A stretch of 42,202 bases of DNA from JBDKTH01 sp964558295. Lineage in GTDB: Bacteria; Planctomycetota; Planctomycetia; Pirellulales; Thermoguttaceae. The first letter of the stretch is position 1, and each line of letters opens with the position of its first letter. Both the position numbers and the translations under genes were made by a program. The notes under the pieces were generated by a model. It was not told the origin of the DNA. It ran no database searches and worked only from the letters and a program-made list of their open reading frames with translations. The stretch lies in contig CAZLDQ010000022.1 of the NCBI GenBank assembly GCA_964558295.1, positions 1 to 42,202 on the forward strand. Reading direction: 5' to 3'. This document shows positions 15,702 to 24,885 of this stretch, piece after piece.

Positions 15702-18272
15702 ATGGAGACACCGACTCTCTTCAGTCGCTCGATGGTGCAACGATATGCCGCTGCAGTAGTGGCTGTGTCGCTCGCGGCATTGCTTCGGTGGTTGCTCCAC
15801 CCCTACTTAGGGCTCGACCGTTTTGTCCCTCCTGCGTTCTTAGTGGCGGTCTTGTTTGCCACGTGGTATGGCCTCGGGCCATCGCTGGTGGCATGGATGC
15901 TGTCGCTGGTGTTGTCGGCCTACTTCTTCTATTCCCCCCAGTACTCTTTGATGATTGAGCACCCCACCAATGTGTGGGGATTTTTCTTAAACGGGGTAGT
16001 CGGGCTGATGATTGTGCTCTCGGCGGAGCTTTGGCGACGCGTAGTCGATACTCGTAAGCTCAGAGCAATCCAACAGCGGCTGGCCGGAGAACTGGCCGAG
16101 CGCCAGCGCGCCGAGGCCGCCCGGCAGCGAACTATGGAGCGGGTGAAATTGCTGTCGGACGTAGCTTCCGAGCTTCTGGCAAGCGAACGTCCTCAGGATG
16201 TGATCCAGTCGCTGTGCGAGAGAGTTATACGGCATTTGGACTGCCAGGTGGCGGTCAACTATCTCTTCGACGCTGAACGGCAACGTCTGCACCTGAACAC
16301 CTCGGTTGGGCTAGCTCCGGAGACCACCCGCAGACTGGAGTGGCTCAACCTGGGCGAGAACGGCTGTGGCTGGGTGGCCCAGCATGGCCAACGACTGATT
16401 CTGGACAACATCCCCTTGTCCTCCGATCCGCGTGTGGGCTTACTCCATGCCTTGGGGGCGAAAGCCTATGTCTGCCTTCCGTTGGTCAATCAGGGGCAAA
16501 TGATCGGCACGCTTTCATTTATCTCCCAGACGAAGACCAGCTTCAGCCAGGATGAAGTGGCCTTGATGCAGGCGGTTAGCGACCATGTGGCCATTGCGTT
16601 TCAACGGATGCAGCTTCTGGAATCGGTCCGACAACGAGCCGCTGAGGCCGAGGAAGGCCGGCAAATCCTCGAGGCCCTGATGGATCACCTCCCCCTGGGG
16701 CTTGAGGTGATCGACGTCCCTCGGGGGACCGTGCGATTCGTGAGTCGCTATGGGGCCGCACAAGGCGGTCTGACACGCGCCGAAGTCGAAGGGGCGCAGG
16801 CCGAGGAGATTAACCGACGCTGGATCGTTTTGGAATCCGACGGGGCAACTCCCCCTATTTGGGAGGAGGCAATGATCGCCCGCACCCGCCAATCCGGCGA
16901 GGTGTTCACGGAAGTCGAGTTGACTCTAATCAAGAAGGATGGCCAGCGGATGCCGATTCTTCTCAGTGCGGCTCCCGTGCGAAATGCCCAGGGGCAGATC
17001 GTGCTGACCGTGGTTGGGTGGCAGGATATTACGCAACGCAAAGAGGCCGAAAACGCCCTGCGTGCCGCCCACGAACAACTCGAACAAAAAGTCGCGCACC
17101 GTACGGCTGAACTGGCCCATGCCAAGGCCGAGTTGGAATTACGAGCCGGCCAGCTTCAGGCGATGGCGATGGAACTGACCCAGTCGGAAGAACGCGAGCG
17201 TCGCCGTTTGGCCCAGGTGCTCCACGATCATCTCCAGCAACTCCTTGTTGCGGCCCGAATGAAGATGGTCCTGATGCGGCGGCGGCTCCGGGACGAGCGG
17301 CAAGGGCAAACCATCAGCGAGATCGATGAGTTGCTTGACCAGTGTATTACAGAGTCGCGTTCGCTGACCGTGGAACTTAGCCCGCCCGTGCTGTATGACG
17401 CGGGTCTGGGAGCCGCCATGGCATGGCTGGCACGGCAGACCGAAGAGAAACATGAGCTTGAAGTCCGGGTCACTGTAGCGGCCGATACAGAACCCGCGGA
17501 GTTGGGGACGAGAATCCTCTTGTTCCAGGCGGCACGAGAACTGTTGTTCAATGTGGTCAAACATGCCCAGGCAAGCCTCGCCGAGATCAAACTGACACGT
17601 ACCGACGGCCAAATTCGGCTTGAAGTCGGCGACAATGGGATCGGCTTTGATGCCGAGCAACTGAACCACCATGCCGGGTCTCGCAGCGGTTTCGGGCTGC
17701 TAAGCATTCGGGAACGGTTGGAACTGATCGGCGGCCGCTTCGAAATGGACTCGGCGGTGGGGCGGGGAAGCCGGATGGTTCTCTATGCTCCCGTCGAGCC
17801 GCGGCATCCGCCGGGCGAGGCGGCAGTTGCGAAACTCCCGCGCATGGTGCGCGAAGCGGTTGCCGCAGCCCCCCAACCACCCGTGGAGGGACAGGTGATT
17901 CGTGTCCTCTTGGCCGACGATCATCCCATCCTCCGCAAGGGCTTGGCCGACGTGCTTGGCGAACAACCGGGGATCGAACTGGTCGGCGAGGCGGGCGACG
18001 GGGAAGAAGTCATTAAATTGGCCCGCGAAATCCGGCCGGACGTGGTGTTGATGGACGTGACGATGCCCAAGCTCAGTGGCATCGAGGCCACACGACAGAT
18101 CGTCGCCGAGCAGCCCGGGGTTCGGGTAATCGGTCTTTCGATGCACGAGCAGAGCGACATGGCCACTGCAATGCGCAAGGCCGGAGCGGTCGCCTACCTC
18201 TCGAAGAGCCAGCCCACCGAGGCCCTGGTGGCCATGATTCTTCACCCTTCCATAACGACAGAGGATGCTTGA
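15702..18272 (+). CDS. Hybrid sensor histidine kinase (membrane, GAF, PAS, HisKA_3, HATPase) fused to a receiver domain
   Basis: From ATG 15702 the protein has 856 residues. Up to four hydrophobic segments (about residues 15-115) resemble the KdpD-like DUF4118 sensor, with LLHPYLGLDRFVPPAFLVAV. A GAF domain (about 150-307), a PAS/PAC domain (about 317-447) and a coiled coil follow. The dimerisation motif RRLAQVLHDHLQQ has the phospho-acceptor His near 508. The ATPase has ELLFNVVKHA, GDNGIGFD and GFGLLSIRERL. A NarL-type receiver ends the protein, with LLADDHPILRKG and acceptor Asp near 785 in VLMDVTMPK. No LuxR DNA-binding domain follows the receiver, so the output must be another protein or an internal phospho-sink. 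The frame is open to 15534; starts at 15654 or 15702 are both possible. It is 3 bp from the sirtuin gene. Confidence 0.85.
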   Translation: METPTLFSRSMVQRYAAAVVAVSLAALLRWLLHPYLGLDRFVPPAFLVAVLFATWYGLGPSLVAWMLSLVLSAYFFYSPQYSLMIEHPTNVWGFFLNGVVGLMIVLSAELWRRVVDTRKLRAIQQRLAGELAERQRAEAARQRTMERVKLLSDVASELLASERPQDVIQSLCERVIRHLDCQVAVNYLFDAERQRLHLNTSVGLAPETTRRLEWLNLGENGCGWVAQHGQRLILDNIPLSSDPRVGLLHALGAKAYVCLPLVNQGQMIGTLSFISQTKTSFSQDEVALMQAVSDHVAIAFQRMQLLESVRQRAAEAEEGRQILEALMDHLPLGLEVIDVPRGTVRFVSRYGAAQGGLTRAEVEGAQAEEINRRWIVLESDGATPPIWEEAMIARTRQSGEVFTEVELTLIKKDGQRMPILLSAAPVRNAQGQIVLTVVGWQDITQRKEAENALRAAHEQLEQKVAHRTAELAHAKAELELRAGQLQAMAMELTQSEERERRRLAQVLHDHLQQLLVAARMKMVLMRRRLRDERQGQTISEIDELLDQCITESRSLTVELSPPVLYDAGLGAAMAWLARQTEEKHELEVRVTVAADTEPAELGTRILLFQAARELLFNVVKHAQASLAEIKLTRTDGQIRLEVGDNGIGFDAEQLNHHAGSRSGFGLLSIRERLELIGGRFEMDSAVGRGSRMVLYAPVEPRHPPGEAAVAKLPRMVREAVAAAPQPPVEGQVIRVLLADDHPILRKGLADVLGEQPGIELVGEAGDGEEVIKLAREIRPDVVLMDVTMPKLSGIEATRQIVAEQPGVRVIGLSMHEQSDMATAMRKAGAVAYLSKSQPTEALVAMILHPSITTEDA

Positions 18273-18275
18273 GCG

Positions 18276-19088
18276 ATGACCGATGCGGTGGCTTGCGAAA
18301 TCCAGCGCGTGGCGGAGATTCTGACCCGCTGTCGCAGCCTTCTGTTTATCACCGGGGCCGGCATCTCCGCCGATTCGGGGCTGCCGACGTACCGGGGAGT
18401 CGGGGGACTGTACAACGTCGAGCATCCCGAAGAAGGGTTACCCATCGAGGAGCTTCTCTCCGGAGCGATGATCCGCTCGCATCCCGAAGTAACCTGGAAG
18501 TATCTCGGTCAGATCGAGCAGGCGGCCCGGGGAGCACGGTGCAATCGAGCCCATCAGGTGATCGCCGCCATGGAAGCCCATTTCCCCCGCGTCTGGACGC
18601 TGACCCAGAATGTGGACGGCTTCCACCGCCAGGCCGGATCGACGAACGTCTTGGAGATTCATGGCAACCTCCACGACCTCTACTGTCCGGCGTGCGGCTA
18701 TGGCGAGACGGTCGAAGACTACGGCAATCTTTCGATCCCCCCGCCTTGTCCCGACTGCCAAGCCTTGTTGCGGCCCGATGTAGTCCTGTTCGGCGAGTTC
18801 TTGGATGAGCACAAACTCGCCAAACTTCAGGCAGAATGTGATGCGGGCTTCGACGCCGTCTTTACGATCGGCACGACGAGCGTCTTCCCCTACATTGCCG
18901 AGCCCGTCCGCTCGGCCAAACGGCGCGGCACACCGACGATCGAGATCAATCCCGGAGTGAGTCAGGTTTCCCATCTGGTCGACGTACGTCTAAAGATGCG
19001 GGCAGCGGAGGCGATGGAGGCGGTGTGGAGGCGGTATGAGAAAATCCAGAATACAGAATCAGGAATCACGAAGGTGAAGAGACGCTAA
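18276..19088 (+). CDS. Sirtuin, NAD-dependent protein deacylase
   Basis: The 270-residue protein has the Rossmann-fold opening FITGAGISADSGLPTYRG, the NAD/substrate motif TQNVDGFHRQAG, and the catalytic His in EIHGNLHDLYC. Four zinc Cys are in CPAC and CPDC, followed by VLFGE and IGTTSVFPYIAEP. It should remove acetyl or other acyl groups from lysines with NAD. It starts 3 bp after the kinase stop, so the two are likely co-translated. The last 15 residues or so (QNTESGITKVKRR) are encoded by AGAATACAGAATCAGGAATC, the low-complexity type of repeat seen in spacers of this window. The C-terminus therefore seems to have been extended by spacer DNA. Confidence 0.93.
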   Translation: MTDAVACEIQRVAEILTRCRSLLFITGAGISADSGLPTYRGVGGLYNVEHPEEGLPIEELLSGAMIRSHPEVTWKYLGQIEQAARGARCNRAHQVIAAMEAHFPRVWTLTQNVDGFHRQAGSTNVLEIHGNLHDLYCPACGYGETVEDYGNLSIPPPCPDCQALLRPDVVLFGEFLDEHKLAKLQAECDAGFDAVFTIGTTSVFPYIAEPVRSAKRRGTPTIEINPGVSQVSHLVDVRLKMRAAEAMEAVWRRYEKIQNTESGITKVKRR

Positions 19089-19111
19089 CGACTGCTTCGG
19101 CGACATTTGTC

Positions 19112-19125
19112 ATTCGTCATTTCCC
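19112..19125. repeat. Short spacer repeat ATTCGTCATTTCCC
   Basis: The same 14 bases occur at 26488-26501 beside manC. Here they sit between the sirtuin and DJ-1 genes. See the low-complexity repeat finding. Confidence 0.6.
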
Positions 19126-19144
19126 AATCTAGCAAGGACTCGTT

Positions 19145-19732
19145 ATGGCCGTGAAACGTATTTTGATGCTCGTCGGTGACTACGTCGAAGACTACGAAGC
19201 CATGGTGCCGTTTCAGATGCTTCAGATGGTGGGGCATCAGGTCGAAGCGGTCTGCCCGGGAAAACGGCCGGGAGAAACAGTACGCACGGCAGTGCACGAC
19301 TTCGAGGGGGACCAAACGTATAGCGAGAAGCCGGGACACCACTTCAGCATCACGGCCGATTTCGAGGCCGTCGATCCGGCCCAGTATGATGCCCTCGTGA
19401 TTCCCGGCGGGCGGGCACCGGAGTATTTGCGACTTAACGAGCGGGTGCTGGCCCTCGTGCGCCACTTTGCGCAGGCCGGCAAGCCGATCGCTTCGATCTG
19501 CCACGGGCCGCAGATTCTCGTCACCGCCGACGTGGTCAAGGGAAAGGCGTGCATGGCCTATCCGGCAGTCAAACCCGATCTACTCGGCGCCGGAGCAAGA
19601 TGGAGCGAAGTCAACGCGACGTTCAGCAACGCCGTGGCGGACGGCAACCTGGTCACTGCGGCGGCCTGGCCTGCGCATCCGGAATGGATGCGCAAGTTTC
19701 TCGAAGTGCTGGGCACAAAGATCGAGCCGTAG
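19145..19732 (+). CDS. DJ-1/PfpI superfamily protein
   Basis: The 195-residue protein is a class I glutamine-amidotransferase-like fold of the DJ-1/PfpI group. It has VGDYVEDYEA near the N-terminus with the conserved Glu, ALVIPGGRAPEYLR, and the nucleophile elbow SICHGPQIL with Cys near 119. The C-terminal WPAHPEWMRKFLEVLG is usual for the PfpI branch. Members include deglycase/glyoxalase-like enzymes and stress proteins; the exact activity cannot be given. AAGGA lies 7 bases before the ATG. It follows the sirtuin by 56 bp and may share its transcript. All expected catalytic positions are kept. Confidence 0.88.
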   Translation: MAVKRILMLVGDYVEDYEAMVPFQMLQMVGHQVEAVCPGKRPGETVRTAVHDFEGDQTYSEKPGHHFSITADFEAVDPAQYDALVIPGGRAPEYLRLNERVLALVRHFAQAGKPIASICHGPQILVTADVVKGKACMAYPAVKPDLLGAGARWSEVNATFSNAVADGNLVTAAAWPAHPEWMRKFLEVLGTKIEP

Positions 19733-19829
19733 CGGGAAGGCTGCTTAGCCCACGAAGTCTCGGCAATTCCATCCGTAAACATCCCATCAATATCGCCCCA
19801 GAAACATCAGGGAAGCGGGGAACGTCCAC

Positions 19830-21065
19830 TCATTCTTTCACATTCTGCTTGTTCCCTATGGCCATCAGGTGCGAGAGGGTGCGCAAGTACATCACGCCGT
19901 CGGCCACGGCAGGGGTGCTTTTGGTCGATTCGCCGAGGTCGATTTCGCCGAGACGTTTGAAGGTTCGGGAGGCAGCCAGGACGATGACTTTTCCTTCGTG
20001 GGTGATGTTGTAAAGACGGTCGGCCACGCGCACCGGCGAACTGTAGTAGGTGCCGCCGATCCGCTCACGCCAGTGGATCGTGCCGGTAGGTGCGTCCAGG
20101 CAGGTGACCACGCCGCGATCGTACCAGAGGAACAAGAGGTCCCCCTTGGTGACCACCATGGGAACGTAGGGGAGCGAGCCGGTGACTTCATAAGCGAGCT
20201 TGGCCTCGATCTGCTTGGCGGGATTGGCAGGCCGCACGACCACCAACCGCTTGCCTGAGCCGCCGGTTCCCGCACTAGCGACGATCAGCCCCGAGGCCAC
20301 GACTGGTGAGCCGACGACGCGGTGCTGGAACACGCCCAGTTCCCAGATCACATGACCGGTCCTGGGGTCGAGCCCACTCAGGCCATGGGCCCAACTGCTG
20401 AGGATCAATTGGGCCGGGCCACCTTCGGGCTGGTAAAGGCAGGGGGTCGAGTACCCCGCCTTCTCTGTGCGACGTGGAGCCACCCAACGGATCTTACCCG
20501 TCGCACTGTCCAACGCCACGACACTCGATGGACCGTCCTGATCGTTGACCACGACAACCATATCGTCCACCACGATCGGCGACGCCCCAAACCCATGTTC
20601 CGCTTCGAACGCTCCCAAGTCTCGCTGCCACACCAGTTCGCCGCTGGCCTGATCCAAGGCGACGACCCAATAGTCTTTGGGCGTCGCCCAGGCACAGTAG
20701 ACCCGAAGGCCGTCAAGGGCCGGTGTTGACGAAGCGTAGCAGTTTAGCTTGTGCTGCGCGTGAGGAAACGACGGAAAGCGGCGTTCCCAAAGGAGTTGGC
20801 CGTCGGCCGTCTTCCGGCAAGAGACAATCTGGGTGGCATCATCCAACGCCGAGGTGACAATAATCCGCTCGCCCCAGACAACCGGTGAGGATTGCCCTGT
20901 ACCGGGCAATTCAACCTTCCAGCGGTAGTCCTTCGCGGTCCAGGTGAGCGGTATCGTGGCGGCCTCGCTGAAGCCGTCACCGTTGGGGCCGCGGAAACGA
21001 GGCCAAGGCTCAGCGACGGCTGGGAGGGAGAGAAAGAAGACAAGGAGGAAGGCAAGGCGGGTCAT
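19830..21065 (-). CDS. Secreted PQQ-like beta-propeller protein
   Basis: The 411-residue protein has a Sec signal (MTRLAFLLVFFLSLPAVAEP, cut after AVA) and mature start WPRFRGPNGDGFSEA, a signature very common in planctomycete secreted proteins. WD-like blades with the tryptophan-docking pattern repeat: QSSPVVWGERIIV, ASSTPALDGLRVY, ASGELVWQRDLG, GASPIVVDDMVVVV, and TGHVIWELG. It lacks a recognised cofactor or enzyme domain, so it may be a scaffold or a quinoprotein relative. The frame is open to 21092, with a TTG and another ATG upstream; ATG 21065 is chosen because it gives a compact signal peptide. No ribosome site is clear. Confidence 0.85.
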   Translation of the reverse strand: MTRLAFLLVFFLSLPAVAEPWPRFRGPNGDGFSEAATIPLTWTAKDYRWKVELPGTGQSSPVVWGERIIVTSALDDATQIVSCRKTADGQLLWERRFPSFPHAQHKLNCYASSTPALDGLRVYCAWATPKDYWVVALDQASGELVWQRDLGAFEAEHGFGASPIVVDDMVVVVNDQDGPSSVVALDSATGKIRWVAPRRTEKAGYSTPCLYQPEGGPAQLILSSWAHGLSGLDPRTGHVIWELGVFQHRVVGSPVVASGLIVASAGTGGSGKRLVVVRPANPAKQIEAKLAYEVTGSLPYVPMVVTKGDLLFLWYDRGVVTCLDAPTGTIHWRERIGGTYYSSPVRVADRLYNITHEGKVIVLAASRTFKRLGEIDLGESTKSTPAVADGVMYLRTLSHLMAIGNKQNVKE

Positions 21066-21095
21066 GGGGAGGAATTGCATATGGAGAATCAAAAA

Positions 21096-21110
21096 TGCAA
21101 ATTGCTGATG
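21096..21110. repeat. Short spacer repeat TGCAAATTGCTGATG
   Basis: A one-mismatch copy, TGCAAATTGCCGATG, lies at 37159-37173. Both lie in spacers next to a start codon. Confidence 0.5.
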
Positions 21111-21250
21111 GCTGGAAACGGATGGCTCATTTGGGGATTTTACCTAGGGCGGTGGGTGGTTGTCGAGGAAGTGGGGGGAGTGGAAGTCCGGCTCGGTTGT
21201 GGGGGGTGGCTTGGGGCGAGTTCTAGGGGGTGGCGGGGTTTGGACCCGGG

Positions 21251-21260
21251 NNNNNNNNNN
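21251..21260. other. Assembly gap (10 N)
   Basis: Ten undetermined bases follow a G-rich tract. The true length of the missing DNA may be different from ten. Confidence 0.95.
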
Positions 21261-21388
21261 CGCCCGCCCCGGCGTGAGGCGAGTTCAAGGGCGTTCCGGC
21301 TTTTGCACCCGGCAAGGGTTTGCCTTCTATACTTAATAGGAACGGAAGCCCGCTTGTCGTTGGTTTCACAGGCTTCATGGGTTTTGCG

Positions 21389-21456
21389 GTAGGGAACGCC
21401 CTCCGTGGCATTCCGGGCAGCGGAAATGGCGGAACGCCAGAGAGGGAGTTCCCTAC
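21389..21456. repeat. Palindromic MITE/REP-like element, copy A
   Basis: The left arm (21389-21415) begins GTAGGGAACGCCCTCCGTGG and the right arm (21430-21456) is its reverse complement at 23 of 27 positions, around a 14-bp centre. A diverged second element with the same end sequence and the same GCCCTCCGTGGCGTTCC core lies at 27715-27820. There is no coding capacity. The element could fold into a long hairpin in DNA or RNA. Confidence 0.75.
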
Positions 21457-21545
21457 AGAAATCATTCCCCGGTTTTGTTCGTCAAAATCCGTGAGGGGAG
21501 GCTGCCGTTTCCCCCACTCACCGTGCGGTACAGAAGACTGCGACG

Positions 21546-22331
21546 ATGTTCACGTCGGGACTGTTGATTGTGGGACACGGAACCCGAGAGGCGCGGGGCG
21601 TGACGGATTTCTTGGGGCTCGTGGAATTGGTCCGCCCGCGGATGCCCGACTGGCCGGTCGAACCGGCCTTCCTGGAGCTTGCCCGGCCCAGCATTGAGGA
21701 AGGACTGGAGCAGTTAGTCAAGCAGGGGGTAGGGGAGGTGGTCGTCGTGCCGCTGTTGCTGTTTGCCGCAGGACATGTGCGGCGCGACATCCCGGCGGCC
21801 GTGGCCCAGGCGGCAGCTCGGCATTCCCACGTGCACATACGCCAAGTGAGCCCTCTTGGCTGTCATCCACGGATCGTGCAACTGTCGACCCAACGCTATC
21901 ACGAAGCCTTGAACGGCCAGGGAAAGGTTCCCCCCCAAGAAAGCCTGTTGCTCCTGGTTGGACGAGGCAGTCACGATCCACGGGCTAGCAGAGAAATGCT
22001 TCGATTTACCGAGTTGCGTCGGAAGACCGCAAGGGGGGGCTGGGTCGAAACCTGCTTCACCGCGATGGAACGCCCCTTATTGGGCGACACCCTCCCCCGC
22101 ATTGCCAAGCAACCGGTACGACAGGTTGTCGTCCAACCGCACCTCCTCTTTTCGGGCCATTTGACCGCGCAAATCGGCGAGGCCGTAGCCCAAGCTCGTG
22201 CAAGCTGGCCAACAATTCACTGGGTTGTAACAGAACCCTTGGGCCTTGATCCGCTCCTGGCCGAGGCTGTCGTCGCGATTGCCACGGGAGTCAGTGAACC
22301 GCCGGTTCTTGGATGGCGTAGAGCAGATTAG
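21546..22331 (+). CDS. Sirohydrochlorin chelatase family protein (CbiX/SirB type, two domains)
   Basis: The 261-residue protein contains two class II chelatase half-domains in one chain. The first has LLIVGHGTRE with a metal-binding His and LLFAAGHVRRDIP with the second His. The repeat half has LLLVGRGSHDP and HLLFSGHLTAQIG. The family inserts cobalt or iron into sirohydrochlorin in the cytoplasm, giving B12 precursors or siroheme. The length is typical of the duplicated CbiX-L form. No other cobalamin or siroheme gene is nearby, so the metal cannot be assigned. It starts 90 bp after the palindromic repeat and has no strong ribosome site. Confidence 0.87.
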   Translation: MFTSGLLIVGHGTREARGVTDFLGLVELVRPRMPDWPVEPAFLELARPSIEEGLEQLVKQGVGEVVVVPLLLFAAGHVRRDIPAAVAQAAARHSHVHIRQVSPLGCHPRIVQLSTQRYHEALNGQGKVPPQESLLLLVGRGSHDPRASREMLRFTELRRKTARGGWVETCFTAMERPLLGDTLPRIAKQPVRQVVVQPHLLFSGHLTAQIGEAVAQARASWPTIHWVVTEPLGLDPLLAEAVVAIATGVSEPPVLGWRRAD

Positions 22332-22682
22332 CAAGAGAATTGCGCGGCAATAGTGAAAGTGCGTAGTTTAGAGTGTTTCCGGCTCCCCTTCCCTCGACTT
22401 AGTTCTTCTCTGCGTTCCGGCCGGTCGCATCGGTCGCCCTTGTTGCCGCCCGGTTTTCCGGATACGATGAAAATGACGTTTCTCGATTCGTAGATTGCCG
22501 CGTCTCCGTACGTTGCGCATTCGTTAAGGATGAATGTCGTTGATGGCCTGAAACCTTGTTCCACAACCGCCCCGATTTATTGTGACGTTGGGGAATCGGG
22601 GGTGAAGCAAGTTCTCCACTTTGACACGGAGCCGCTGGGGCTTGTTTATCCCTATCCATCCCTTTGCATTTGAGGGCAAGAG
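22332..22682. other. 351-bp spacer before the Prc protease gene
   Basis: Apart from the promoter listed at 22621-22650 nothing is recognised. Open frames on the minus strand are without support. Confidence 0.4.
22621..22650 (+). promoter_or_regulatory. Possible sigma-70 promoter of prc
   Basis: A perfect -35 box TTGACA (22621-22626) is followed after 18 bp by a weak -10, TTTATC (22645-22650). The start site would be about 25 bases before the prc ATG at 22683. The poor -10 keeps this tentative. Confidence 0.4.
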
Positions 22683-24794
22683 ATGAGTCTTTCCGTGGCG
22701 ATGATGAAGCGGTTGCGTATCTCCGGGATGCTGGCGCTGCTGTTGGCGGTCAGTGTCCTTGGTCTTTCGACCTGTGCCGATCCGGGCGCGCCGAGCACGC
22801 GCGATCGTTCGATTGCGGTAACGGTGGCAACGCTTTTGCCTCGGGACCACTTGTCGCGGCATCCGCTGGACAATCTGATCTCCGAGCGCACGTTGAAGAG
22901 CTTTCTAAAAAGCCTCGACCCGATGAAGGTCTATTTCTATCAGTCGGACATCGACGCGTTCATGCAGAAGCAGGACGCTCTGGACGACATGATCAAGCGG
23001 GGAGACATCTCCTTCGGCTACACGGTCTTCCAGACCTTCCTCGAGCGGATTGACGAGAAGCTCAAGCTGGTCGACGAGTTTCTCGCCGCCCAGCACGATT
23101 TCACCATCGACGAAGAGATGGTGACCGACCACGACACGGCCCAGTATGCCAAGACCCCCGCCGAAATCCGCGAGAAATGGCGCAAGCGGATCAAGTACGA
23201 CCTGCTCGTGTTGAAGGCCGAGGCAGCCAATGGGAAGAACGACAAGGCCTCCAACGGCAAGGCCGGCGAAGAAGAGGCGAAGCCGTACAACCACCAGGAA
23301 GCCGTCGAGAAACTCTCGCGGCGGTATCACAACTTTGCCAAGCGGATGCACCAAACCGACAGCGACGAGCTGCTGGAGATGTATCTGACGGCCATGACCA
23401 CGGCCTACGATCCGCACACCAACTACATGTCGCCGAGCACGCTGGAGAACTTCGACATCCAGATGCGGTTGAACCTCGAAGGGATCGGCGCCGAGCTCCA
23501 GTCGGAGGACGGCTACACGATCATCAAGAAAATCGTCCCCGGCGGGGCGGCCGACAAGCAGGGCCAACTGAAGGCCGAAGACAAGATCGTCGGCGTCGGA
23601 CAGGATACCGAGGGGGCTATCGAGGATGTGATGGACATGAAGCTCCAGGACGTGGTCCAGTTGATCCGCGGCAAGCGGGGGACCGTCGTCCGGCTTAAGG
23701 TGATCTCGCCGGGCAACTCGAAACCGAAGATCATCGCCATTACCCGGGAAACGATCCAACTGAAGGACAAGGAGGCCCAGGCCAAAGTGTTCGAGTTGGA
23801 CCAGAAGGCCAACGGCCAACCCTACAAGATCGGCGTGATCAAGCTGCCGAGCTTCTACATGGATATGTCCGGCGCCCGGTTGGGCATGAACGACTACAAG
23901 AGCACAACACGCGACGTACGCAAAATTCTCGAACGGTTTAACGACCAGGGAGTCGACGCTCTGATCCTCGACCTCCGCTTCAACGGCGGCGGTTCGCTCC
24001 AGGAAGCGATCAACCTGACCGGTCTGTTCATCGATCAAGGCCCTGTGGTGCAAGTCAAGGACGCCGACAGCCAAGTGCAGGCCTACAACGATCCCGAGCC
24101 GGGAGCCGTCTGGAAACGCCCGATGATCGTGATGATCAACAAGTTCAGTGCCAGCGCTAGCGAGATTCTCGCCGGCGCGATCCAGGACTACAGGCGAGGG
24201 TTGATCGTCGGCGACCATGCCACGCACGGTAAAGGCACGGTGCAGACGCTCATGGAACTTGGGCAAACGTTGTTCCGTCTGCCCAACTCGCCGCAACTCG
24301 GGGCACTGAAGATCACCATGTCGCAGTTCTATCGCCCCGACGGCGACAGCACCCAGAAACGGGGCGTGCTCTCCGACATCGAGTTGCCCTCGCTGACGAC
24401 CTATCTCGATGTCGGCGAAGCCGACCTCGATTATCCGGTCGAGTTCGACCGGATCGCCGCGCTGCACTACAACAAGTTCAACCTGGTCGACAAAAGCATC
24501 TGCGACCGGCTCCGCTATCTCTCCGAGCAACGCCGCCATAGCTCGAAGGATTTTGAACGCGTTCAACGCAATATCAACCGCTACCTGGAGCAAAAGGAGC
24601 GGAAATCGGTCACGCTCAACGAGAAGAAGTTCCTCGAAGAGCGGGAAGAAATCAACGCCGACAAGGAAGAGCAGAAACAGATCGAGGAGATGAACGATTC
24701 GGGCGACTCGATCAAGCGGAACTATTACCTGGATGAAGCCCTGGCGATCACGTTGGACTACGTAAAGCTGGTCATGGTCGCCCGCAGCAACTGA
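22683..24794 (+). CDS. prc: Tail-specific (C-terminal processing) protease, Prc/Tsp family, predicted lipoprotein
   Basis: The 703-residue protein is full length for the Prc branch of peptidase family S41. A signal region ends in LGLSTC, a possible lipobox with Cys near 31. An N-terminal helical region (about 50-240) precedes the PDZ domain (about 250-335, IGAELQSEDGYTIIKKIVPG). The protease domain has LILDLRFNGGGS, the Ser-rich active site block FSASASEILAGAI (residues 488-500) and the general base Lys517 in HGKGTVQ. The C-terminal Glu/Lys-rich helical part matches the DUF3340-type end of E. coli Prc. It acts in the periplasm on C-termini of envelope proteins. GAGGG lies 8 bases before the ATG. 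A strong hairpin follows. Confidence 0.93.
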   Translation: MSLSVAMMKRLRISGMLALLLAVSVLGLSTCADPGAPSTRDRSIAVTVATLLPRDHLSRHPLDNLISERTLKSFLKSLDPMKVYFYQSDIDAFMQKQDALDDMIKRGDISFGYTVFQTFLERIDEKLKLVDEFLAAQHDFTIDEEMVTDHDTAQYAKTPAEIREKWRKRIKYDLLVLKAEAANGKNDKASNGKAGEEEAKPYNHQEAVEKLSRRYHNFAKRMHQTDSDELLEMYLTAMTTAYDPHTNYMSPSTLENFDIQMRLNLEGIGAELQSEDGYTIIKKIVPGGAADKQGQLKAEDKIVGVGQDTEGAIEDVMDMKLQDVVQLIRGKRGTVVRLKVISPGNSKPKIIAITRETIQLKDKEAQAKVFELDQKANGQPYKIGVIKLPSFYMDMSGARLGMNDYKSTTRDVRKILERFNDQGVDALILDLRFNGGGSLQEAINLTGLFIDQGPVVQVKDADSQVQAYNDPEPGAVWKRPMIVMINKFSASASEILAGAIQDYRRGLIVGDHATHGKGTVQTLMELGQTLFRLPNSPQLGALKITMSQFYRPDGDSTQKRGVLSDIELPSLTTYLDVGEADLDYPVEFDRIAALHYNKFNLVDKSICDRLRYLSEQRRHSSKDFERVQRNINRYLEQKERKSVTLNEKKFLEEREEINADKEEQKQIEEMNDSGDSIKRNYYLDEALAITLDYVKLVMVARSN

Positions 24795-24849
24795 TCTCAC
24801 GTCAGGCGGCTGACACTGCCATCTGCACGATGCAACGGCCAATCGAGGC

Positions 24850-24885
24850 GCGTGGAAGGCCACAGCCTTCCACGCGTCGTTTTGG
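24850..24885 (+). terminator. Hairpin terminator after prc
   Basis: An 11-bp perfect stem, GCGTGGAAGGC (24850-24860) with GCCTTCCACGC (24865-24875), has a 4-base loop and is followed by GTCGTTTT. It lies 56 bp after the prc stop. Confidence 0.75.

Larger units (their letters stand above)
21066..21545. other. 480-bp spacer with an assembly gap and a palindromic repeat
   Basis: This region holds the short repeat at 21096-21110, a very G-rich tract (about 21145-21250), the N gap and a MITE-like palindrome (21389-21456). No gene is recognised. Confidence 0.6.
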
